The translations under genes and the position numbers were made by a program. DNA of 64,000 nucleotides. Source: DATBLE01 sp046732255. Lineage in GTDB: Bacteria > Actinomycetota > Thermoleophilia > Gaiellales > Gaiellaceae. The stretch is from the NCBI GenBank assembly GCA_046732255.1, contig JBKPMR010000061.1, positions 1 through 64,000 on the forward strand, read 5' to 3'. Below the pieces are notes generated by a model, which worked only from the letters and a program-made list of their open reading frames with translations, was not told where the DNA came from and made no database searches. Shown piece by piece: positions 42,472 to 50,923 of the stretch (within the stretch, counting starts at the first letter, position 1; every line of letters starts with the position of its first letter).

Positions 42472-44283
42472 GTGAGTGCCGCCGCAGCAGCGGTCGCATT
42501 GCCCGTGGCCGCGTTCGTGATCTGGTCGCTCCTGCACTCGCCGGTCGCGCGGCGTCTTGTCGCCCACCCGACAGGTCAGCGCTGGAGCGAGCTTCCGACC
42601 CCGACCTTCGGCGGCGTCGGCATCTTCCTCGGCTTCGCCGCGGGTATCGCCGCGGCGATCGCGGCAGGGGGTGTCCACGCGCACGAGGAGCTGCTCGGAG
42701 TCCTCGGCGCCGCCGCGCTGCTCTTCGTCGCGGGTCTGGTCGACGACGTCTACACCCTGCCGGCATGGGTCAAGCTCGCCGTCCAGTTCGGCGCCGCCGG
42801 GATCGCCTTGGCCGCCGGCCTCTCGGTGCAGATCGTCTCGAACGACGTGCTGGGGACGATCCTCGGCCTGCTCTGGCTCGTGGGCATGACGAACGCCTTC
42901 AACCTGCTGGACAACATGGACGGGCTGGCGGGGACGCTGGCGCTGATCGCGGCTGCGTTCTTCGCGATCGACGCCGTCACCGTCCACCAGGAGCGGCTGC
43001 TGCTGGTGCTCTCGCTCTCCCTCGGCCTCGCCTGCCTCGGCTTCCTGATCTTCAACTTCCGCCTGGGGAAGCCGGCGCTCGTCTTCATGGGCGACTCCGG
43101 GAGCCAGGTGCTCGGCTTCACGCTCGGCGCGCTCGGGCTGGCGACGAGCTGGAAGGTCGCCGAGACGACCGTCGCGACGTTGCTGCTTCCGGTCCTCGTC
43201 CTCGCGATCCCGATCCTGGACACGGCCCTCGTCACCGCGGTCCGGGTGCGCGAGCGCCGCCCGATCCACCAGGGCGGCAAGGACCACACCTCGCACCGGC
43301 TCGTCCGCGGCGGGCTGTCGGAGCAGAAGACGGTGATCCTCCTCGACGCGATCGCCGCCGGACTCGGTGCTACCGCCCTTGCCTACAGCGTGCTCGGCGA
43401 CTACCGGATCACGCTCGTCGGTGTCCTGATCACCTTCGCGCTGCTCGTCCAGTTCGCCGGCTTCCTCGTCGACCTCGAGCGCGGCGCGGCGATGGAGGAC
43501 GAGACGGTGCCGGGCGGCTGGCGCATGCGGACGGTCGTCCTCCATCGCCGCCGACTGTTCGAGGTACTGCTCGACTTCGTCCTCATCTCCGCCTGCTTCA
43601 CCGCCGCCTACTTCCTGATCGTCCAGGGCACCGGTACGACGTACGAGCGCCACGTGTTCACGGTCGCGCTGCCGGCCGTGCTGGTGACGCGATACATCGC
43701 GTTCATCCTGCTCGGGCTCTACCACGGCATCTGGCGCTTCGCCGGATCCCGGGAGGCCGCCTCGATCGTCGTCGGGACCGCCGTCTCCGAGCTCGCGGCA
43801 GTCGGCATCGTCGTCCTCACCACGCCCCTCGGCGGCTTCCCGGTGAGCGTGTTCGTCCTGGACGCCCTCCTCTGCATGGCCGTCATCGGTGGGTCGCGGT
43901 TCGGCGAACGAATGCTCTTCCGGGCGCGCTCGACCCTGCGTGAGCGGGACGCGCGGCGGACGCTGATCGTCGGCGCCGGACGGTCGGGCCGTAGCCTGCT
44001 CCGCGAGCTTCGCGAGACAGCGGGCGAGCGCGTCGTCGGCTTCGTCGACGACGATCCGCGCCTGCACCGCCGACGGCTGCTCGGCGTGCCGGTGCGGGGC
44101 GGCACCCTCGACATCGAGCGGATCCTGGCGACCGCCCATCCCGACACCGTCCTCGTCACCATCCCGCACGCACCGCCGGACCGGCTGGACGCCGTCGTCC
44201 GCGCCTGTGCCGCCGCCGCCGTCCCCTGCCGCTTCGTGCGGCGCGAGACCGACCTCGATCCCGTCGTCGTGCTCGGCGCGTGA
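42472..44283 (+). CDS. MraY/WecA-type sugar-phosphate transferase fused to a CapD/FlaA1-like N-terminal half
   Basis: The 603-residue protein. Residues 1-310 form a polyprenyl-phosphate GlcNAc-1-P-type transferase with about 10 membrane segments, GLVDDVYTLPAWVKL, NAFNLLDNMDGLAG, FMGDSGSQVLGF and the cytosolic HTSHRLVRGG. Residues 360-500 hold four more membrane segments, and 500-603 a Rossmann fold (LIVGAGRSGRSLLREL, GFVDDDPRLH) like the N-terminal half of FlaA1/CapD, without the SDR dehydratase. It probably starts glycan assembly on undecaprenyl phosphate. GTG 42472 is chosen over 42463 because TACGGT (42459-42464) overlaps the earlier codon. Confidence 0.88.
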   Translation: MSAAAAAVALPVAAFVIWSLLHSPVARRLVAHPTGQRWSELPTPTFGGVGIFLGFAAGIAAAIAAGGVHAHEELLGVLGAAALLFVAGLVDDVYTLPAWVKLAVQFGAAGIALAAGLSVQIVSNDVLGTILGLLWLVGMTNAFNLLDNMDGLAGTLALIAAAFFAIDAVTVHQERLLLVLSLSLGLACLGFLIFNFRLGKPALVFMGDSGSQVLGFTLGALGLATSWKVAETTVATLLLPVLVLAIPILDTALVTAVRVRERRPIHQGGKDHTSHRLVRGGLSEQKTVILLDAIAAGLGATALAYSVLGDYRITLVGVLITFALLVQFAGFLVDLERGAAMEDETVPGGWRMRTVVLHRRRLFEVLLDFVLISACFTAAYFLIVQGTGTTYERHVFTVALPAVLVTRYIAFILLGLYHGIWRFAGSREAASIVVGTAVSELAAVGIVVLTTPLGGFPVSVFVLDALLCMAVIGGSRFGERMLFRARSTLRERDARRTLIVGAGRSGRSLLRELRETAGERVVGFVDDDPRLHRRRLLGVPVRGGTLDIERILATAHPDTVLVTIPHAPPDRLDAVVRACAAAAVPCRFVRRETDLDPVVVLGA

Positions 44284-44443
44284 CCGTCGCTCGCGTTCGG
44301 GTCGCTCCCGCGGGGGAAACGGCCACGCGCACGCGAAGCGTGCAACGCCAGCAGAGCCCCCCTGGGGCGCCTGGGGCGCCCCGCGAGCCCCCTTTCGTCG
44401 GTCGCGGCGACGGTCGCCCGGCGAACTACGGTGCGGGTGACCC
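44284..44443. other. Gene-free 160 bp with hairpins
   Basis: It has a GCACGC GAA GCGTGC stem (44329-44343) next to GCGGGGGAAAC, a worn form of the GGGGAAC element, and a doubled CTGGGGCGC further on. Transcription of the fusion gene may end here. TACGGT at 44427-44432 is the promoter of the next gene. Confidence 0.45.
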
Positions 44444-46720
44444 GTGAGCGCCGCCGTGCCTGCCGCAACCACCGTCCCCGCCGTCACCGAGCGGACGTGG
44501 GCGGACCGGATCACGAACGCGGTCCCGGTCGTCGTCGCCTACCTGTGGCTCTGCGTGCTCTACGGCTGGCAGACCCGGGGCCACGTGACCCCGTGGCTCT
44601 TCACGGACGAGCTGAAGTACACCCAGATCGCACGCAGCATCGCCGAGACCGGGCAGGCGGCCGAGCGGCATCACTCGGTCGCTTTCGACACGCTCTACAC
44701 GTACTTCATCGCCCCGTTCTGGCGGATCGACGACGTCCACACCGCCTACTCGGCGGTCAAGTACTTCAACGTGATCGTGATGACGTCGGCGATCTTCCCG
44801 ACGTACCTCCTCGCCCGCATGGTCGTCTCGCGACCGTGGGCGCTCTTCGCCGCCGTGGGTGCGGTCGCGGCCCCGGCGCTGGCGTACTCGTCGTTCATCA
44901 TCGAGGAACCGGCCGCCTACCCCGCCTGCGCGCTCGCCTTCCTGCTGATCGCGAAGGGGCTGGTGACACGCTCGTGGCGCTGGAACATCGCAGCCTCGGG
45001 GTCGGTCCTCTTCGGCTTGTTCGTCCGCGGCCAGCTCGCGATCCTGATCGTCGCCTACGTCGTCGCGGTGCTCTTTCTCGTCTGGTCGAGCGAGCCGGTG
45101 CGTCGCTGGCGGGCCGGGTGGTCGACATGGGACTGGGTCGGCTTCGTCGTCCTCACGATCGGCGCGATCATCGTGTTCAGCGCCAGCGTCGGTGCCTTCT
45201 CCCAGAGCTGGCTCGTGGCCACCGGCTACTACCGGCACCGGATGATCGTCTACGGCCTCTCGGCCGGCGGTGCGTTCGCGACCGGCGTCGGGCTCTTGCC
45301 GGTGATCGCCCTGGCGGCGCTGGTCCGCCCGAAGGGCGTCCCCTCGTCGCGCGAGCTCCGCGCCTTCGTCGCGCTGACGGCGGCGTGCGTGCTCGTCTTC
45401 GGGGTCTACACGGCGGTGAAGGCTGCGTTCCTCTCGACCGTGTTCTCGACGCTCGTCGAGGAGCGGAACCTGATCTACCTCGGGCCGCTCCTGTTCATCG
45501 CCACCGCGCTCGCCTTCCAGCGCCGGCGGCTCAACCTCTGGGCCGTCGCCGCCAGCGCGGGCTTCGTCCTGTACGTGATCCTGACCACGCACTACCAGCT
45601 CGACTGGCCGTACTTCGAGGCGCTCGGCTTCGGGGTCGTGCAGATGGCGAACCGCGACCTCGCGTTCGACGTGGGCGACATCAAGGTCCTGCTCTCCGTC
45701 GTGCTCGTCGTCTCGCTCGCGCTCCTGCTCCTGCCCGGGCTGCGCTCGGTCGCGAGGCGCCGCTGGGCGAGCACGGGAATCGTGGCGACCGCAGTCGTGC
45801 TCCTGCTCGCGTGGAACGTTGCCGGCGAGGTTTCCGCGTCGAACGGCGTCAACGTCTTCTCCCGGAACCTCCTGCAGAACTTCCCGACGCCGCCGACGTG
45901 GATCGACGACGCGACCGGCGGCAAGCCGACGATCTACCTCGGCCAGAAGATCACCGACCCGCAGGGGATCTGGCTGATGGAGTTCTGGAACCGCGGCTTG
46001 ACCTACGTCTGGAGCCTGGACGGAACCGCGCCGCCTCCCGGCCGCCAGGCGCCGGGCTTCGTCACGCCCGACGCCGGCCCGGACGGCCGGCTCACCGGCC
46101 AGTCGATCCCGACCGGAGCGCCGGCCGGAGTCGACTACATGGTCGCCGACGTGGACATCCAGGTCCAGGGCAAGGAGATTCTCCGCCCGACCACGCAGTC
46201 GGTGATCACCGAGGACGCGTTCGGCTTCCCAATCCACAAAGTGGTCACCGCGCCGGCACCGTGGCGGCTGCTCAAGATCGACCGGCCGCTGCGGCTGTCG
46301 AGCACGCCGACCGGAATCGACCCGGACGGCTGGGTGACACCGCCACTCGGATCCCCGGAGGGCGCTCCGGCCTTCAGCGCCTACAACCAGTTCTCCACGC
46401 CAGGCGGCAAGCCGGGCTGGATCAGAATCGTCGTCTCGCGAGCAGGCTGGCAGGGCACGGACAAGCCGGGCAAGGTGACGATCACGGTGGGGCCGCTCGT
46501 CCGCGGAGCCGACAAGCAGCCGGCGTTGGGGAAGGTCTCCCAGGTACTCCACTGGACGGTGCACAGCGGCAAGACGCGCGTGTTCTACGTGCGGGCCGTG
46601 CCCCCGACGCGCGTGGAGCTGACCGTGTCGCCGACGTTCTCGCCGCACGACTTCGGCGGCGGCGACCGCCGCCAGCTGGGTGCGCAGGCCTCCTACTCGT
46701 TCTCTCCGACCCGGCCCTAA
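44444..46720 (+). CDS. GT-C-like multispanning membrane protein (paralogue 2 of 3)
   Basis: The 758-residue protein has about 12 membrane segments in residues 25-470 and a large C-terminal extracytoplasmic part with beta-rich content. Loop 1 holds FTDELKYTQIARSI, the DE motif of GT-C enzymes. It is collinear with 11087-13204 and 52925-55018, including an EEP-A-YP segment in helix 4 (SEPAAYP and TENAFYP in the others). GTG 44444 lies 11 nt after TACGGT. It probably adds a sugar from a lipid carrier outside the membrane. Confidence 0.7.
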   Translation: MSAAVPAATTVPAVTERTWADRITNAVPVVVAYLWLCVLYGWQTRGHVTPWLFTDELKYTQIARSIAETGQAAERHHSVAFDTLYTYFIAPFWRIDDVHTAYSAVKYFNVIVMTSAIFPTYLLARMVVSRPWALFAAVGAVAAPALAYSSFIIEEPAAYPACALAFLLIAKGLVTRSWRWNIAASGSVLFGLFVRGQLAILIVAYVVAVLFLVWSSEPVRRWRAGWSTWDWVGFVVLTIGAIIVFSASVGAFSQSWLVATGYYRHRMIVYGLSAGGAFATGVGLLPVIALAALVRPKGVPSSRELRAFVALTAACVLVFGVYTAVKAAFLSTVFSTLVEERNLIYLGPLLFIATALAFQRRRLNLWAVAASAGFVLYVILTTHYQLDWPYFEALGFGVVQMANRDLAFDVGDIKVLLSVVLVVSLALLLLPGLRSVARRRWASTGIVATAVVLLLAWNVAGEVSASNGVNVFSRNLLQNFPTPPTWIDDATGGKPTIYLGQKITDPQGIWLMEFWNRGLTYVWSLDGTAPPPGRQAPGFVTPDAGPDGRLTGQSIPTGAPAGVDYMVADVDIQVQGKEILRPTTQSVITEDAFGFPIHKVVTAPAPWRLLKIDRPLRLSSTPTGIDPDGWVTPPLGSPEGAPAFSAYNQFSTPGGKPGWIRIVVSRAGWQGTDKPGKVTITVGPLVRGADKQPALGKVSQVLHWTVHSGKTRVFYVRAVPPTRVELTVSPTFSPHDFGGGDRRQLGAQASYSFSPTRP

Positions 46721-46785
46721 GGGCCAGCCTCTACGTCGGTTCACTTACTGCGACCTGACACCTGACCGGTATCGTGCCGCGCGTC

Positions 46786-47220
46786 ATGCAGACACCTATC
46801 TGGATCCGCCGTCTCGCCGTTGCCGCCGCCGTGACTGCGCTCGCGGTGGCCGGAACGGCTGCCGGCGCCGCCGGCCGGACCGTCTCGCTCACGCTCACCG
46901 GAACGCATACCAAGTTCGCCGCTAAGTGCACGAATGCCCGAACGGACCCCTACTCGACCGTCAGCCGCGGGGCCGCCTTCACCCTCGTCGGCGCGGTACG
47001 ACCGGTGCCGGCGAAACCCGGCTGGCGAGTGCGCGTCGTCGTCAAGCGCTGCGTCGGCGGTCACTACAGCAAGGTCTGGACGGGAACGACGCCGGGCCGG
47101 ACGGGAGGGACGTTCCGGATCGCCTACACGCCGAAGAGCGCCGGGCTCTTCATCGCCGTCGCCGACTACGGCAAGGATCCGAACGTCTCCAGCCGCAAGG
47201 TCCGACTTCACGTCCGCTGA
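46786..47220 (+). CDS. Small secreted protein, hypothetical
   Basis: The 144-residue protein has a twin-Arg/hydrophobic signal peptide (MQTPIWIRRLAVAAAVTALA to about residue 30) and one beta-rich domain with a possible disulfide (Cys in FAAKCTNAR and VVVKRCVGG). The end IAYTPKSAGLFIAVADYG resembles an Ig-like strand pattern. The ATG follows TATCGT (46770-46775) by 10 nt; the GTG at 46774 overlaps this box and is excluded. It is convergent with a methyltransferase, overlapping by 13 bp. Confidence 0.65.
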   Translation: MQTPIWIRRLAVAAAVTALAVAGTAAGAAGRTVSLTLTGTHTKFAAKCTNARTDPYSTVSRGAAFTLVGAVRPVPAKPGWRVRVVVKRCVGGHYSKVWTGTTPGRTGGTFRIAYTPKSAGLFIAVADYGKDPNVSSRKVRLHVR

Positions 47221-47795
47221 CGCCACGCGGCGACCAGGTAGGTAAACCGGTGCCGAAGGGCGATCCGCGCCAGCGGCCCACTCCGCTCGGCGGCGACGAG
47301 CACGGTGCCGACCGGACGCGGTAGCGCCCGCGTCTGCGGAACGAAGAACGGCCGCATCGAGACGGCGTCGAGGCCCGCAGCGCGGAGGTCGGCCTCGACG
47401 GCGGCCGGCGCGTACTGGCGGGGGTTGAGGTCGAAGACGAGCTTGCGTTCGGTGAAGCCGGCGACGTGCCGGAAGAACGCACGCCGGTCGGGCGCGTAGT
47501 AGAGCGCGCGAAAGAGCGTGGTCGCCGCGACCGGCCGATCCGGCCGGAACGTGTTCAGATCGGCGTGCACGATCACGCGCCCCTTCGACGCGCCCTCCTC
47601 GACCATCTTCGGGTCGGCGTCGACGCCGAGGTACTCGACCCCCGGCAGGAAATCGCCGAGACCGCCGTCGCCGCAGGCGAGGTCGAGGAGCCGGTCGCCG
47701 GGCTCGAGCTGCGGCCCGAGCGACAGGATCACCTCCGCCCGGTGCCGCAGGTAGGGCACCGGGTCGGCATAGGCGCGGTCGGTCCACGTGGTCAT
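47208..47795 (-). CDS. Class I SAM-dependent methyltransferase
   Basis: The 195-residue protein has LLDLACGDGGLGDFLPG (SAM loop), YLGVDADPKMVEEG, ATTLFRALYYAPDRRAF and a C-terminal half FDLNPRQYAPAAVEADLRAAG. The acceptor is unknown; it lies among glycan genes. It is divergent from the AAA ATPase gene, with an inverted repeat between them. Confidence 0.82.
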   Translation of the reverse strand: MTTWTDRAYADPVPYLRHRAEVILSLGPQLEPGDRLLDLACGDGGLGDFLPGVEYLGVDADPKMVEEGASKGRVIVHADLNTFRPDRPVAATTLFRALYYAPDRRAFFRHVAGFTERKLVFDLNPRQYAPAAVEADLRAAGLDAVSMRPFFVPQTRALPRPVGTVLVAAERSGPLARIALRHRFTYLVAAWRQRT

Positions 47796-47813
47796 CTAAT
47801 GCGCGTACCTGCG

Positions 47814-47831
47814 ATTCGCATACCTGCGAAT
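47814..47831. promoter_or_regulatory. Inverted repeat between methyltransferase and AAA ATPase genes
   Basis: ATTCGCATACCTGCGAAT is a perfect 7+4+7 inverted repeat, and (G/A)TACCTGCGA occurs twice (47805 and 47820). TAGCGT at 47863-47868 is the -10 box of the ATPase gene, so a regulator bound here could control one or both genes. Confidence 0.55.
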
Positions 47832-47874
47832 GACGACTGTGCGTATCATCGCGCACGCCTGGTAGCGTACAAGG

Positions 47875-49026
47875 ATGGCAGCCGCACGAAATCCGTTCCG
47901 CTTCGGCGATCTCGCCCTCGACGAGGCGTTCACCGATCGTGAGAGCGAGCTCCGCGCCCTCGAGGCAGACATCCTGAACGGGCAGAACGTGGTCATCCTC
48001 GCTCCCCGACGCTACGGGAAATCGTCGCTCGTGTGGCGCGCCGCCCAGCGTCTGACCGCGAAGAAGGTGCTCGTCGCCCAGGTCGACCTGATGACGGCGG
48101 CGACCAAGGAGCAGTTCGCCGCCAAGCTCGCCCAGGCGATCTACGAGGAGATCGCCTCTCCGCTCTACCGCGCCCGCGAGCGGGCGGCGAACGTCTTCCG
48201 CAGCCTGCGAATCACGCCGACGATGACACTCGATCCCGTCGACGGCTCGGTCCGCTTCAGCTTCACCGCCGGCTACGCGCCCGAGGACGTGGACGCCACG
48301 CTCGAGCGGCTGCTCCAGCTGCCGGCGGAGCTGTCCGCCGAGCGCAAGCGACGGGTGTGTCTCGTCTTCGACGAGTTCCAGGAAGTGCTCGAGCTGGACC
48401 CGAGCCTGCCCGCGCTGATGCGCGCCGTCTTCCAGGCGCAGCCGGAGGTCGCCCACGTATACCTCGGCAGCAAACGGGCGATGATGGCGAGGCTCTTCAA
48501 CGACGAGAACGAGCCCTTCTGGCGGAGCGCCAAGCTCATGGAGCTCGGGGTGATCGCCCCAGACGAGTTCGCCCCGTTCATCCGCAACCGGTTCGAGGGC
48601 ACCGGACGCCGGATCGGCGACGACGCGCTTGCCGGCGTGCTCACGACCACCCGCGGCCACCCGTACGCGACACAGGAGCTCTGCTACCACCTCTGGGAGG
48701 AGACGCCGGCCAGGCGCACGGCGGGCGAAGCCGAGCTCGACGCCGCGGTCGCCCGCGTCCTGCGGTCCGAGAACGCCCATTTCACCCTGATCTGGGACCG
48801 CGCCTCGCGCGTCCAGCGCGCGACGCTCCAGGCGCTCGCCGCGGAGCCGCTCGTCTCCGCCACCGCCCGCGAGTTCCGCCGCCGGCACGGTCTGCCCGGC
48901 GGCTCGAGTGTCCAGCGTGCGCTCGACGCCCTGGTCGCCGAGGAGCTCGTCGTCCGCGAGGCGGCCGGCTCGTACCGGATCGCCGAGCCGTTCCTCGCCG
49001 AGTGGATCCTGCGCCTACCTGCCTAG
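47875..49026 (+). CDS. AAA/STAND-type ATPase, archaeal ATPase family
   Basis: The 383-residue protein has Walker A VVILAPRRYGKSSLVWRA (about 41-58), Walker B VCLVFDEFQEVLE, the sensor-like YLGSKRAMMARLF and a C-terminal winged helix (ALDALVAEELVVREAAGSYRI). This family often acts as a stand-alone signalling or regulatory ATPase; the partner is unknown. The ATG lies 6 nt after TAGCGT. It ends in a 12-bp convergent overlap with a GT2 gene. Confidence 0.85.
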   Translation: MAAARNPFRFGDLALDEAFTDRESELRALEADILNGQNVVILAPRRYGKSSLVWRAAQRLTAKKVLVAQVDLMTAATKEQFAAKLAQAIYEEIASPLYRARERAANVFRSLRITPTMTLDPVDGSVRFSFTAGYAPEDVDATLERLLQLPAELSAERKRRVCLVFDEFQEVLELDPSLPALMRAVFQAQPEVAHVYLGSKRAMMARLFNDENEPFWRSAKLMELGVIAPDEFAPFIRNRFEGTGRRIGDDALAGVLTTTRGHPYATQELCYHLWEETPARRTAGEAELDAAVARVLRSENAHFTLIWDRASRVQRATLQALAAEPLVSATAREFRRRHGLPGGSSVQRALDALVAEELVVREAAGSYRIAEPFLAEWILRLPA

Positions 49027-49770
49027 GAGGCGTTCCGGGTGCTTGCGGACGAACCGCATGATCGACCGCCAGTGCCAGAGCGTGCGTCGCGTCCAGAAGG
49101 TTCGGTCGGTGAGCGCGTCCCAGCGGTGGCGCACGACCGCGTCCGGCACGTACCACCGCTCCCAGCCTGCTTTCGCCGCCCGGTAGCAGAGGTCGATCTC
49201 CTCCCCGTACATCCGGAACCCGGCGTCGTAACCGCCGAGCTCGTCGAGCATCGACCGGCGGAGGAGCAGGGAGCCGCCGAGCATCCAGTCCGCCTCGACC
49301 GGCTCGGTCGGCCGCTCGTCGAGGTTGTAGTGCGCGCGCTGGTGCTCGAGCGGTGGGAAGAGGCGGCGGAGCGGCGTGCGCCGGACGAGCGTGCCGGTCA
49401 CCGTCGGGAAGCGGCGGCGTGACGGCTGCCACGAGCCGTCGGGATTCTCCAGGCGCGGGCCCGCGATCCCGCAGCGGGGACGGGACTCGAGGAAGTCGGC
49501 CAGTGTCGCCACCGCGCGGGGTTGAGGGACGGCGTCCGGATTGTTGACCAGCACAAGCTCGCCGCGCGTCTCGGCGATCCCGCGGTTCATGTTCGCGGCG
49601 TAGCTCAGCGGCCGGCCGTTCTCGACCACGCGCGCGCCGTGGACGTCGTCGGGGAGGCTGTCCGGGACGTTCGCGATCACCACGATCTCGTCGACCTCGG
49701 GCGCGAGCGCCGGCAGCGACTCGGCGAGCTCCTCGCGGTGGCCGTGCGAGACGACGATCGCCGAGATCAC
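49015..49770 (-). CDS. GT2 family glycosyltransferase, rhamnosyltransferase-like
   Basis: The 251-residue GT-A enzyme has ISAIVVSHGHREELAESL, LVNNPDAVPQPRAV (DxD-like site) and GSLLLRRSMLDELGGYDAGF followed by YGEEIDLCYRA, typical of GT2 enzymes of the WbbL type. The GTG start overlaps the upstream stop (GTGA). It is the last gene of the 10-kb operon that starts at 59405. Confidence 0.88.
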   Translation of the reverse strand: MISAIVVSHGHREELAESLPALAPEVDEIVVIANVPDSLPDDVHGARVVENGRPLSYAANMNRGIAETRGELVLVNNPDAVPQPRAVATLADFLESRPRCGIAGPRLENPDGSWQPSRRRFPTVTGTLVRRTPLRRLFPPLEHQRAHYNLDERPTEPVEADWMLGGSLLLRRSMLDELGGYDAGFRMYGEEIDLCYRAAKAGWERWYVPDAVVRHRWDALTDRTFWTRRTLWHWRSIMRFVRKHPERLLGR

Positions 49771-50786
49771 TCTGCGAGCGCTCCGCGGTAGACATCGAGC
49801 GTTCGGCGGGCCGTCTCCTCCCAGCTGAACGCCTTCGCGCGCTCGAGACCGGCAGCGACCAGACGGTCGCGCTCGGTCAGGGCGGTACGGACAGCTTCGG
49901 TCAGATCGCCGTCCGAGTAGACGGCGGCGTCCCCGGCCACCTCGCGGAGCGCAGCGTCTTCGGAGACGACGACCGGGGTACCGCAGGCCATCGCCTCGAG
50001 TACGGGCAGCCCGAACCCCTCGTAGCGCGAAGGAAGGAGGAGGGCGGCGGCGCCGCGGTACAGGTTCGCGAGCTCCGCCTTGTCGACGTAGCCGCGGAGA
50101 TCCGCGCCGAGCGCCGAAAGCTCGCGTGCAAGCGCGGGCTCGCGCTCCGGGCCTGCGACGACGAGCGGGAGCCCGACCTGCTGCGCGGCGCGGGCGGCGG
50201 CGAGCGGGTCCTTCCGCGCCTGGACCGCGCCGACGTAGAGGAGGTATCCGCCGCCGGCGACCTCACCCGGCCCGAAGGCGGGATCGACGCCGTGCGGCGT
50301 GACCGTGACCTTCTCCGGCGGGATCCCGTACAGGTCGACGAGGTCTCGCTTCGTCCGCTCGCTCACCGCGATCACGTGTTTCGCGCGGCGGGCGGCGCGC
50401 GGGACGACGCGCTTGAAGACGAGGCGGTCGCGGCGGCTCATCGCCGCTGCGTCGCGCTCGAACGAGAGGTCGTGGATCGTCACCACCGCCGGGCACGGGT
50501 AGCGAAGCGGCAGCGCATGCTCGAAGTGGGCGAGCGCCGGCCGGAGCCGGCGAAGCAGTCGCGGCAGCGACCACGCCATCCGCAGCTCCTGCGAGCCGGT
50601 GCCCAGGCGAACGGCGTCGACGCCGGAGGGCACGAGCTCCGGGTGGCGTGTCACAGCCGCGAACCGGAAGTCTCCGCCGCCGAGCTCCGGCAGGAGGCGG
50701 ACGAGATTCTCGACGTAGGTCTCGTCCCCGGTCCGTTGCCGGCCGAGGACGTCGGCGTCGATCAGCACGAGCTCGGCGCTGCTCAT
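49767..50786 (-). CDS. GT4 family glycosyltransferase
   Basis: The 339-residue GT-B enzyme has AVVTIHDLSFERD, VSERTKRDLVDLYGIPPEKV, YLLYVGAVQARKDPLAAARA and the donor site SRYEGFGLPVLEAMACGTPVV (ExxxxxxxE). ATG 50786 is chosen because GGAGGGG lies 6 nt upstream; an earlier ATG at 50804 precedes that site. A paired palindromic element separates it from the gene before it. Confidence 0.9.
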   Translation of the reverse strand: MSSAELVLIDADVLGRQRTGDETYVENLVRLLPELGGGDFRFAAVTRHPELVPSGVDAVRLGTGSQELRMAWSLPRLLRRLRPALAHFEHALPLRYPCPAVVTIHDLSFERDAAAMSRRDRLVFKRVVPRAARRAKHVIAVSERTKRDLVDLYGIPPEKVTVTPHGVDPAFGPGEVAGGGYLLYVGAVQARKDPLAAARAAQQVGLPLVVAGPEREPALARELSALGADLRGYVDKAELANLYRGAAALLLPSRYEGFGLPVLEAMACGTPVVVSEDAALREVAGDAAVYSDGDLTEAVRTALTERDRLVAAGLERAKAFSWEETARRTLDVYRGALAE

Positions 50787-50796
50787 CCAGTCCCCT

Positions 50797-50923
50797 CCGG
50801 ACATGGCCGGGGTCTGACCCCGGCAGCGGCTGCAAACGGCACGGCCGACCGGTCACGCTCCGCGTGGTTATGCGGCGTGGTATCCCACTTGGCCATGTCA
50901 GGGGTCTGACCCCGGCCACGGCT
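50797..50923. repeat. Paired palindromic repeat, GGGGTCTGACCCC family, copy 2
   Basis: GGGGTCTGACCCC lies at 50809-50821 and 50901-50913, again 92 bp apart. The 79-bp spacer aligns with that of copy 1 without gaps; shared words include GTGGTT/ATGGTT and CATGTCA before the second palindrome. It lies within the long glycosyltransferase operon. Confidence 0.8.

Noticed and set aside
44426..46744. Open frames of more than 770 codons on both strands over the GT-C-like gene
   Set aside because: Only the 44444-46720 frame gives membrane helices and a GT-C motif; the others are Arg/Asp-rich shadows.
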